Assembly: GCA_039586035.1 (NCBI GenBank)
Contig: JBDHLD010000090.1
Location: forward strand, 1 to 12,056
Origin: JBDHHQ01 sp039586035
GTDB taxonomy: Bacteria; Gemmatimonadota; Gemmatimonadetes; Longimicrobiales; Gaopeijiaceae
Direction: 5' to 3'
Length of the DNA: 12,056 nt
Below the pieces are notes generated by a model. It searched no databases. It was not told the origin of the DNA and worked only from the letters and a program-made list of their open reading frames with translations. Shown one piece after another: positions 7,061 through 12,056 of this stretch (its first letter is position 1; every line of letters starts with the position of its first letter). The position numbers and the translations under genes were made by a program.

Positions 7061-7488
7061 ACGTGACGCCTCGATCGATCTTGCTCGGAGCGGGCGTGAC
7101 TGCGGTCGTCGCCGCCGTGCTGGCCGGACTCTTCGCTCTGGGCTCGCCCACCGAGGAGCGGGCGCGACGGATCGACGAACGGCGGGTTAGCGATCTCCGG
7201 GGAATCTCGGCCGCCACCGATCTCTTCCTGACGCGGCACGCCCGCTTGCCGGCGTCTCTGGAGGAACTGACGGCCGAGCCCGGTGTGACGGTCGGCACGC
7301 GAGATCCGGCGAGCTCGGAGCCTTACCCGTACCAGCCGCTGGACAGCGTCCGCTACGAGGTTTGCGCCACCTTCGAGCGCGAGTCCGAGGAGATCTCGCG
7401 GGATCCCAAGCGGGACCTCTGGGCCCACGGAGCAGGACGGCAGTGTTTTCAGCTCGAGGCGGAGGAGATCGGTGAGGACAAGAGGTGA
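7057..7488 (+). CDS. Single-pass membrane protein with pseudopilin-like ectodomain
   Basis: Predicted 143-aa protein, translationally coupled to the DUF5671 gene through an ATGA overlap. One N-terminal membrane helix (about residues 8-29, ILLGAGVTAVVAAVLAGLFAL) is followed by a soluble domain. RRVSDLRGISAATDLFLTRH, then LPASLEEL, YPYQPLDSVRYEVCATFE and two Cys (in VCATF and RQCFQ) resemble the alpha-beta layout of type II secretion G-like pseudopilins. There is no prepilin peptidase motif (G-FTLxE) before the helix, so it is not a standard pilin. The similarity is by eye and tentative. The tight coupling suggests it works with the DUF5671 protein at the membrane. No clear terminator follows within 100 bases. 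Confidence 0.75.
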   Translation: MNVTPRSILLGAGVTAVVAAVLAGLFALGSPTEERARRIDERRVSDLRGISAATDLFLTRHARLPASLEELTAEPGVTVGTRDPASSEPYPYQPLDSVRYEVCATFERESEEISRDPKRDLWAHGAGRQCFQLEAEEIGEDKR

Positions 7489-7586
7489 GGGGGCGGGACG
7501 GCAGCAACGCTGAGATCGAGCCTCGCGTCAGCCGCCCTCCCACGTACTCTGCAGACTCTCTCACCCCCCCAACCACAGAGGAGTCC

Positions 7587-7874
7587 ATGAAATTCTTGAT
7601 TACGTGGCGCATTCACGATCAGCACCGGGCCGATGCGTTGAAGGCGTTCAGCGCCATGACCGAGGCGGATGACCAGGCGGATCTGGGCGACTCGGTCAAG
7701 CTCATTGGCCGGTGGCACGACCTGATCAGCTTCACGGGCCTGGCAATCTGTGAGTCCGACGACGCGGCTGCGGTCTCCAACTGGATCCTGAACTGGAATA
7801 CGATCCTCGACGCCGAGGTCACGCCGGTTCTGGACGACGACGAGACCCGGGCGCTGGGTCGGGCTCGAGGCTGA
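7587..7874 (+). CDS. DUF3303-family small protein
   Basis: Predicted 95-aa cytoplasmic protein resembling DUF3303 (MKFLITWRIHDQHRADALKA, then VKLIGRWHDLISFTGLAICE and LNWNTILDAEVTPVLDD). The alternating beta/alpha pattern fits a ferredoxin-like dimeric alpha-beta barrel fold, as in stress-response barrel proteins, but no reaction is known. ATG at 7587 follows GAGGAG (7578-7583) at 3 bases. The frame is open further upstream, but the family homology starts here. It lies 98 bases after the previous gene and could be in the same transcript or have its own promoter; none is evident. A strong hairpin lies 78 bases after the stop. Confidence 0.85.
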   Translation: MKFLITWRIHDQHRADALKAFSAMTEADDQADLGDSVKLIGRWHDLISFTGLAICESDDAAAVSNWILNWNTILDAEVTPVLDDDETRALGRARG

Positions 7875-7952
7875 CGCCCCAGCTCGGTGCCACCGGAGTC
7901 ATGAGTCTGCGCATGGGGTGGCACGGCGGGGGCGTTGGGAAAGGCGGGAGAC

Positions 7953-7983
7953 GTGCCACGTCGGGGTCTGCCCGACGTGGCAC
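7953..7983. terminator. Bidirectional hairpin between convergent genes
   Basis: A perfect 13-bp inverted repeat (GTGCCACGTCGGG at 7953-7965 with 7971-7983) has a 5-base loop. It lies between the DUF3303 gene (+, ends 7874) and the lipoprotein gene (-, ends 8005), so it can serve both. Neither flank has a strong T-run, so termination strength is uncertain. Confidence 0.65.
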
Positions 7984-8004
7984 TCCTCACACACCTACCA
8001 ACCG

Positions 8005-8595
8005 CTAAGATGGCGAGCTGGGCTTGACCTGAACATTGCCGTTATCGGGCTCCCGGAAGAATCCGAGCACGAAGGGGGGCAGGCTAATGGCGTCGCAGCT
8101 TCCGGCAGCATCGCCGGGCACGCCACCAGGGTATGCCTCCGCGGGCGGGAAGTCAGGGAACACCATGTCAGGTGGGGCGTTGGCCCCTTCTCCACCATCA
8201 ATCAGCATTATCAGCCCGTAGGGCCCGGCCACGTCGGGAACGGTGGGTCTGGGGAAGTCGGTACCGATAGCTAGGACGTCGATACCAGCGACTTGAAGCC
8301 AGGCCATGCAGACGACGTTTCCGCGCAATGTAAGATCAAAGAAACTACTCATGAAGATTGCGTTGCCATTCACGGATCCGTCTGCGCTCTGTTTCGCATT
8401 AAAGGCGAATTGGTCCTGACCGAATGGGAGGGTGAGTTGCCCGGCACCTGAAGCCATTTGCACATAGGGGCCGCTACTTACGCTCTGGACGCTGAGCCAC
8501 TGAGCGTCATCTAAGGGCGCAGACGGCCCCTCGCCACAGGCGGCGACGGCAAATGCGGCCACCAACAACAGGGGGATTGGGCGTAACTGCCTCAT
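8005..8595 (-). CDS. Secreted lipoprotein of unknown function
   Basis: Predicted 196-aa lipoprotein. ATG at 8595 is chosen because AAGGAGG (8607 down to 8601) lies 5 bases upstream. It yields a clean signal peptide (LLLVAAFAVAAC) with lipobox V17-A-A-C20. The mature part is rich in beta-strand-forming sequence: GAGQLTLPF, FAFNAKQSADG, LRGNVVCMAWLQVAGIDVLAIG, LIMLIDGGEGANAPPD and the ending DNGNVQV. This order (an ASG.G start, FxFNA..ADG, a GxVxC strand, DxGEGxxAPPD, a late Cys and GNxQV) recalls a family of small secreted proteins common in Gemmatimonadota, from memory; no function is known. Cys96 and Cys167 could pair. It stands alone: its convergent neighbour shares only the hairpin, and upstream lies a gene-poor stretch. 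Confidence 0.8.
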   Translation of the reverse strand: MRQLRPIPLLLVAAFAVAACGEGPSAPLDDAQWLSVQSVSSGPYVQMASGAGQLTLPFGQDQFAFNAKQSADGSVNGNAIFMSSFFDLTLRGNVVCMAWLQVAGIDVLAIGTDFPRPTVPDVAGPYGLIMLIDGGEGANAPPDMVFPDFPPAEAYPGGVPGDAAGSCDAISLPPFVLGFFREPDNGNVQVKPSSPS

Positions 8596-8857
8596 GGGTG
8601 CCTCCTTGAACATGAGCACAACAGCTCGTGCCGTCGGTGGCCCAGGAGAGGCGTTGGGGGCCGGCGTCCAAAGGGGGGGGCGTCAGTCGCACAGCGTCGC
8701 TGGTGAGTCATCGGCGGGTGCGGGTAAGTCCCGTCAACAATGCAACCATGTACTTCGCGAACCCAGGCTGTCAAGGAGTGCGTGACCGCAACAGTGCTTG
8801 CAATGTTTTTCACAATCGATGGCGCCATCGGGGCTAATCGTTCAGAGTCAACTCTAG
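8596..8857. other. Gene-poor stretch with no recognised gene
   Basis: No convincing coding sequence is seen here; the short open frames show no family resemblance. Visible structure is limited. There is an 8-base G run at 8673-8680, a 14-bp perfect palindrome at 8817-8830 (CGATGGCGCCATCG), and a TTGACG on the - strand (8737 down to 8732) that could be a -35 for the lipoprotein gene but lacks a good -10. The stretch is followed by the transposase remnant, so it may be an old insertion scar. Confidence 0.5.
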
Positions 8858-8929
8858 CGGAACCGCGCCGTGCTGTGCCGCTCCTGCGGCGGATCCATGC
8901 GCATCATCGCGTTCGTCACCGATCCCGCA
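8858..8929 (+). pseudogene. Remnant of an IS91-like (Y2-type) transposase C-terminus
   Basis: The frame from 8858 reads RNRAVLCRSCGGSMRIIAFVTDPA. This strongly recalls the conserved CPRCGGxMRxxAFxTDP block near the C-terminus of IS91-family transposases. The frame is closed by TAG at 8855-8857 just upstream. After DPA it runs on without further similarity to TGA at 9002-9004. Only this short scrap of what would be a protein of several hundred residues survives, with no start and no catalytic Tyr motif. It is a decayed fragment left by an old insertion. The identification is from memory and the match is short. Confidence 0.6.
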
Positions 8930-9031
8930 CGGTCCGCTGGTGCCGCGGCTGGCATGATCCGGGCGGACAATTCCGCCAGACCGGCATTTCGCCGACCCCG
9001 CTGATGACCGAACGAACGCTCGATTCTGCCG

Positions 9032-9292
9032 TCAGCCCACCTCGTCCCTGACGAGAACGTTGTGTGAGGCCGCAAAGAACGGCGGTTTGGGCCGCTCCTC
9101 CAGACGTAGCTCCAGCAGGCGGCCGCCGGTGACCCGCGAAAGCACTTCAATCACCTCGGCCGGACCCTCCGTGGTTTGGACGCGCTCGCCCACCTGAGGG
9201 ACGTAGTCTGGAGCGGCGTGGAAGCCTGAATGCGTGGTGCTCGAGATGCGGAGGGTGTCCATACGCACGCGCGACGTGTTCTGATAAGCCAT
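9032..9292 (-). CDS. Small protein of unknown function, possibly SH3-like
   Basis: Predicted 86-aa protein, not recognised. ATG at 9292 follows GAGGGACC, a plausible ribosome binding site; longer starts would run toward the cspA terminator. The middle (YVPQVGERVQTTEGPAEVIEV, then GRLLELRLEER) has the spacing of a small SH3/KOW-like beta-barrel: V-x-G-x-x-V, a Gly turn, then alternating hydrophobics. A conserved-looking tail follows (KPPFFAASHNVLVRDE). There is no signal peptide and no membrane segment. It lies downstream of cspA on the same strand but beyond an intrinsic terminator, so it needs readthrough or its own promoter in 9293-9350. Confidence 0.55.
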   Translation of the reverse strand: MAYQNTSRVRMDTLRISSTTHSGFHAAPDYVPQVGERVQTTEGPAEVIEVLSRVTGGRLLELRLEERPKPPFFAASHNVLVRDEVG

Positions 9293-9351
9293 GGTCCCTC
9301 GCTGAGGTGTTGACCGCTCCGCGAGGTCGATGCAGCGCGGTCTCGGCACCG

Positions 9352-9390
9352 AAAAAGAACGAGGCCGCCCCGAAACGTCGGGACGGCCTC
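9352..9390 (-). terminator. Intrinsic terminator of the cold-shock gene
   Basis: The inverted repeat at 9361-9390 has 13-bp arms with one mismatch and a 4-base loop. On the - strand it is followed by GTTCTTTTTC, which contains five consecutive T (9356 down to 9352). It begins 32 bases after the cspA stop. The GC stem plus T-run makes this the best intrinsic terminator in the window. Confidence 0.85.
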
Positions 9391-9422
9391 AGATTCCAGG
9401 TCATGTCCAACTCATGGAGCGG

Positions 9423-9629
9423 TCAGGCTGCGACGACGTTCTCAGCCGCCGGACCCTTTGCCCCGCTGACGATATCGAACTCGACCTGAGCTCCCTCGGC
9501 CAGGGTCTTGAAGCCCTCGGCCTGGATTGCGCTGTGATGGACGAAGCAATCCTTGCTGCCGTCCGCGGGCGTGATGAAGCCGAAGCCCTTTTGCTCGTTG
9601 AACCACTTCACTGTTCCGTTGGTACGCAT
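9423..9629 (-). CDS. cspA: Cold-shock domain protein
   Basis: Predicted 68-aa single cold-shock-domain protein, an OB-fold that binds single-stranded RNA and DNA and melts mRNA structure. Both RNA-binding motifs are present: RNP1 as KGFGFI (residues 14-19) and RNP2 as CFVHHS (about 28-33). NGTVKWFNEQKGFGFITPADG and FDIVSGAKGPAAENV are classic family landmarks, and the length is typical. ATG at 9629 follows TAGGAG at 8 bases. The gene name is used in the family sense, since CspA-type paralogues cannot be told apart here. The upstream 113 bases may be a structured leader, as in other cold-shock genes. Confidence 0.95.
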   Translation of the reverse strand: MRTNGTVKWFNEQKGFGFITPADGSKDCFVHHSAIQAEGFKTLAEGAQVEFDIVSGAKGPAAENVVAA

Positions 9630-9742
9630 CGATGCGCTCCTAGGTTTTGCCTGTCGGGGTGCCGCGTGATACGTACTTGCCGACCTGCCGGTAATCGCGC
9701 GATCAACCGCGCGGTGCGTGGCCGCACTGGCCACAATAGAAA
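9630..9742 (-). promoter_or_regulatory. Probable leader and promoter region of the cold-shock gene
   Basis: This 113-base stretch separates the cold-shock start from the upstream hairpin and holds no gene. It must contain the promoter if the hairpin ends incoming transcription. A TTGATC occurs on the - strand, but no good -10 sits at normal spacing. A long 5' leader is typical of cold-induced csp mRNAs; no cold-box match can be claimed by eye. Confidence 0.35.
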
Positions 9743-9779
9743 GAGGGCGGGGGTCTCCAAGAACGAGAACCCCGCCCTC
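9743..9779 (-). terminator. Strong hairpin upstream of the cold-shock gene
   Basis: Arms 9743-9757 and 9765-9779 pair over 15 bp with one mismatch, with a 7-base loop. On the - strand the stem is followed by TTTCTATT, so it looks like a terminator for leftward transcription. The nearest leftward gene is the permease ending at 10269, about 490 bases away, with a gene fragment between. It may end that transcript and insulate the cold-shock promoter. Confidence 0.6.
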
Positions 9780-9925
9780 ATCAACTGTTGTTCACTCCGA
9801 CCGTTAGTGACAATGAAGGCTCGCGGCAAACCGGGGCACTGTCAATGGGAGTCGAGCAGTGGCCTCACCGCAGCGCCACCGACGAAAGCTCCTCACTCAC
9901 CCCAAGCACCCAAACGGTCACGGCG

Positions 9926-10165
9926 TCCATCGCGGTCTTGCCCCTGGAAAACAACATGCCACCCGATCAGGCGTACTTCGCCGACGGGTTGACGGAGCGC
10001 CTCACCGCCGAGCTGCCGAAGATCGGTAGCCTTCTCGTGACGTCGCGGACGTCCACGGCCCAGTACCAGAATTCGACGAAAACGGCGCCGGAGATCCGCC
10101 AAGAACTGGGCGTAGTGGGCCTGATCGACGGCTCGGTGTCGCGGGTCCCGGGCGAGAGGCTCAGA
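9926..10165 (+). pseudogene. Fragment of a TolB/FlgO-like domain from a kinase- or cyclase-linked TPR protein
   Basis: Eighty residues (SIAVLPLENN, YFADGLTERLTAELPKIGSL, SRTSTAQYQ, IRQELGVVGLIDGSVSRVPG) match the SIAVLPFxN...YFxDGLTE...SRTS...LGVxxxxEGSVxR domain. That domain normally sits between an N-terminal kinase or cyclase and C-terminal TPRs in multidomain proteins of Gemmatimonadota, Acidobacteria and proteobacteria. Here it has neither: upstream lies an unrecognised sequence, and after GERLR the frame loses similarity although it stays open. It lies 104 bases before the stop of the opposite-strand permease. A short expressed protein from ATG 9788 or 9845 is possible, but a truncated relic is more likely. 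Confidence 0.7.
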
Positions 10166-10268
10166 TCCGAGCGGCGGCCCGACCTGAGGCCTGGTCGAGA
10201 TGGGACCGGACGCGACTGGTGGGGCCACAGAACCGCGATCAGCAGCGGCGCAGCCGCGATCGATCGTG

Positions 10269-12056
10269 CTACCCTCGCATGGCGTTCACCGGATCGACGC
10301 GCGCGGCCCGTCGCGCCGGCAGGTACGAGGCCAGGCCCACCACCCCGCCGAGCACCAGGATGGAGGCGAGAAGGGTCATGGGATCCAGCACGTTGACCCC
10401 CGAAAGGGCCGAGCCGAAGCGGAGTCCCACCGCCATGACCACAGCGCCACCCAACGCCAGGCCTACCGCCACGGTGCCGGCCACCTCGCCGACCACCAGC
10501 CGCACGACGCGCGTGCGTGCGGCGCCCAGTGCAACGCGGATCCCGATCTCGGGAAGTCGACCAGCCACCGCGAACGAAACGATCGTGTAGATGCCCACGC
10601 TGGCCAGCAGCAGGGCCAGCATCGAGAAGACTCCGAGCAGGGATGCCGAGACGCGGGGCACGGCCAGGGCAGCGCCCAGATGTCCCTCCGCCGTGGTGAG
10701 CTCGACGACCGGGAGAGACGGGTTCACGGTCCGCAGCTCGGAGCGGAGGGCTCCGAGGAGCGACGCGGGATCCCGGGCGGTCCGAACCACGAAGTAGATC
10801 GAGTTGGGCACGCCGTCCCCGAGCACGTAATACAACATGGGAGTCGGCGGCTCGCCCAGGGACCGGACCTTCGAGTCCTGAACCACGCCCATGACCTGGC
10901 GCCAGCTGTCCGGCGCGTTCTGCGACCGGATCCTGCGTCCGATGGGGTCCTGACCCGGCCAGAACCGGCGGGCCGCCGTCTCGTTGACGACGATCGTGCG
11001 AAGGTCGCTGAAGCGGTCGTCCTCGGTGTACCCCCGCCCCTCGACCAGATCGATGCCCAGCGTGGCGAAGTAGCCGGGGCTGACCGCCGCCCAGTTGAGC
11101 TCCACCGAACTCGTGCCTGACTGCGGTTCGTAGCCTTCGACCACCGTGGTTGTGCTCCCGCCGCCCTGGACGGGAATGCGGGTGCTCAGGCTGACCCCGG
11201 TGACGCCCGGAAGCCCGGCCAGGCGCTGTCGGATGTCGTCGACGAGGGGCCCTCGCTCTTCGGGCGGGACGTTGGCTTGGCCGAAACTGGTGCGGAGCAC
11301 CGCGATCCGGTCCACGTCGAAGCCCGGATCCACGGTGGCGTAGCGGGCGAGGCTGCGAGCCATCACGCCGGCACCCACCACCAGGATCAGGGACACCGCC
11401 ACCTGGATCGCTACCATGCCGTTCCGGAGGAGGCTTCGGCTCCGACCCCGCCCCTGGGAGCGGCCGTCTTCGCGCAAAGTCCCGGCCACATCCGTTCGCA
11501 GCGACTGAAGCGCGGGAGCCCATCCGAAGAACAGGCCCGTACCCAGCATGAGACCCACGCTGAACGCCAGCACGCGCCAGTCCATGCTCAGGTCCAGGTC
11601 GCCGGCCATGGGGCCCGGCAGCGGGATCAGCGCCAGCAGTCCCAACAGCCAACGGGCCAGGGCGATCCCGAGGAGTCCGCCGGCCATCGATAGGATGAGG
11701 GTTTCGCTCAGAAATAGGCGCGCCACACGCCCGGACCCGGCCCCGAGAGCCTGCCGAACGGCCACCTCGGACGTGCGCGATATGCCCCGGACCAGAAGCA
11801 GGCTACCCAGGTTCGTGGAGGCCAGGACCAGCACCAGCAGCACGATCACGCCCAACACCCCCGCGGCACCGAACAGGGCCCTGTCCATCTCGGGGTGGAG
11901 CCGGACGTCACCGAACTCGAACACGGTGATTCGGCGGCCCTGGTTGAGCTCGGGGAACGACTCGGCCAGCTCCAGGGCCAGCGCCGTCATGGCCTGCTGG
12001 GACTGGTCGGGGGTCACGCCGGGGGCGAGACGAGCTTTGACGTCGTACCAGTGATC
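10269..12056 (-). CDS. FtsX/MacB-type ABC permease, 3' part (start beyond window)
   Basis: The visible 595 residues are the C-terminal part of a large permease of the acidobacterial duplicated orphan permease type. That family has two MacB-like periplasmic domains and two FtsX domains, and is usually about 800 aa. The frame stays open to the right edge (DHWYDVKARLAPGVTPDQ). Order: end of periplasmic domain 1; FtsX domain 1 (ALFGAAGVLGVIVLLVLVLA, SRTSEVAVRQALGAG); a further membrane helix (NGMVAIQVAVSLILVVGAGV); periplasmic domain 2 (VDPGFDVDRIAV to about VVELTTAEGH); FtsX domain 2 (LLGVFSMLALLLASVGIYTIV, PEIGIRVALGAARTRVVRLV) ending YLPARRAARVDPVNAMRG. Such permeases may pair with a separate ATPase for mechanotransmission or export of peptides or lipoproteins; none is in the window. 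Confidence 0.93.
   Translation of the reverse strand, partial: DHWYDVKARLAPGVTPDQSQQAMTALALELAESFPELNQGRRITVFEFGDVRLHPEMDRALFGAAGVLGVIVLLVLVLASTNLGSLLLVRGISRTSEVAVRQALGAGSGRVARLFLSETLILSMAGGLLGIALARWLLGLLALIPLPGPMAGDLDLSMDWRVLAFSVGLMLGTGLFFGWAPALQSLRTDVAGTLREDGRSQGRGRSRSLLRNGMVAIQVAVSLILVVGAGVMARSLARYATVDPGFDVDRIAVLRTSFGQANVPPEERGPLVDDIRQRLAGLPGVTGVSLSTRIPVQGGGSTTTVVEGYEPQSGTSSVELNWAAVSPGYFATLGIDLVEGRGYTEDDRFSDLRTIVVNETAARRFWPGQDPIGRRIRSQNAPDSWRQVMGVVQDSKVRSLGEPPTPMLYYVLGDGVPNSIYFVVRTARDPASLLGALRSELRTVNPSLPVVELTTAEGHLGAALAVPRVSASLLGVFSMLALLLASVGIYTIVSFAVAGRLPEIGIRVALGAARTRVVRLVVGEVAGTVAVGLALGGAVVMAVGLRFGSALSGVNVLDPMTLLASILVLGGVVGLASYLPARRAARVDPVNAMRG

Noticed and set aside
8722..8751. GGGTAAGTCCCGTCAACAAT resembles a conserved 16S rRNA stretch
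   Set aside because: The resemblance covers about 25 bases with indels, and flanking sequence on both sides does not match rRNA well, so I treat it as chance.
8817..8830. 14-bp perfect palindrome as an insertion-sequence end or operator
   Set aside because: It is a single short palindrome with no partner copy and no nearby gene start that it would control.
9967..11652. 561-residue open frame on the - strand in another frame over the permease
   Set aside because: It overlaps the clearly conserved FtsX/MacB permease in a different frame, and its translation is low-complexity Arg/Gly/Pro sequence.

Overview
This is a GC-rich bacterial chromosomal window. Secreted lipoproteins, a DUF5671 membrane protein, a DUF3303 protein, the tail of a very large FtsX/MacB-type 'orphan' permease and a fragment of the TolB/FlgO-like domain usually found downstream of serine/threonine kinases occur together. 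That mix suggests Gemmatimonadota or a nearby Acidobacteriota-like lineage. The assignment is inferred from gene families recalled from memory, not from a marker gene. No rRNA, tRNA, CRISPR array or intact mobile element was seen.

Left part (1-3358): a possible C-terminal tail of an upstream gene, then a TPR lipoprotein (126-1442, +). A strong hairpin follows, and then the end of a convergent asparagine-synthase-like gene (1544-3358, -). That enzyme keeps the SGGxDS ATP-pyrophosphatase loop. It has no Cys nucleophile after the initiator Met, and its second conserved synthetase motif is altered, so it may not be a standard glutamine-dependent asparagine synthetase.

Centre-left (3359-5817, +): a 106-bp divergent control region with two sets of direct repeats leads to a two-gene oxidoreductase operon. 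It encodes a small Tat-signal subunit of the gluconate 2-dehydrogenase subunit 3 type and a GMC flavoprotein. This resembles the gamma-alpha pair of FAD-dependent glucose-type dehydrogenases, in which the small subunit carries the flavoprotein through the Tat system. No cytochrome c subunit is present in the window. The flavoprotein has a cysteine cluster, an altered active-site Asn position and a C-terminal tail whose coding sequence overlaps the next gene, tail to tail, by 111 bp.

Centre (5707-7874): a TetR-family repressor (-) diverges from a membrane-protein operon (DUF5671 protein plus a membrane-anchored, pseudopilin-like small protein, +). Between them two perfect inverted repeats sit on two overlapping, oppositely directed promoter-like sequences. 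This is the clearest regulatory circuit in the window. A DUF3303 protein follows on the same strand and ends at a bidirectional hairpin.

Right part (7875-12056): a secreted lipoprotein of unknown function (-), a 436-bp gene-poor stretch containing a scrap of an IS91-like transposase, a small unknown protein (-), a cold-shock protein (-) with a clear intrinsic terminator, a TolB/FlgO-like domain fragment (+), and the 3' part of a large FtsX/MacB-type permease (-) that runs off the right edge. The two fragments and the gene-poor stretches mark 8600-10270 as a decaying, rearranged interval. I did not find a convincing complete novel system. The best leads are the cysteine-less synthetase beside the Tat-linked flavoprotein pair, and the TetR/DUF5671 divergent operator.
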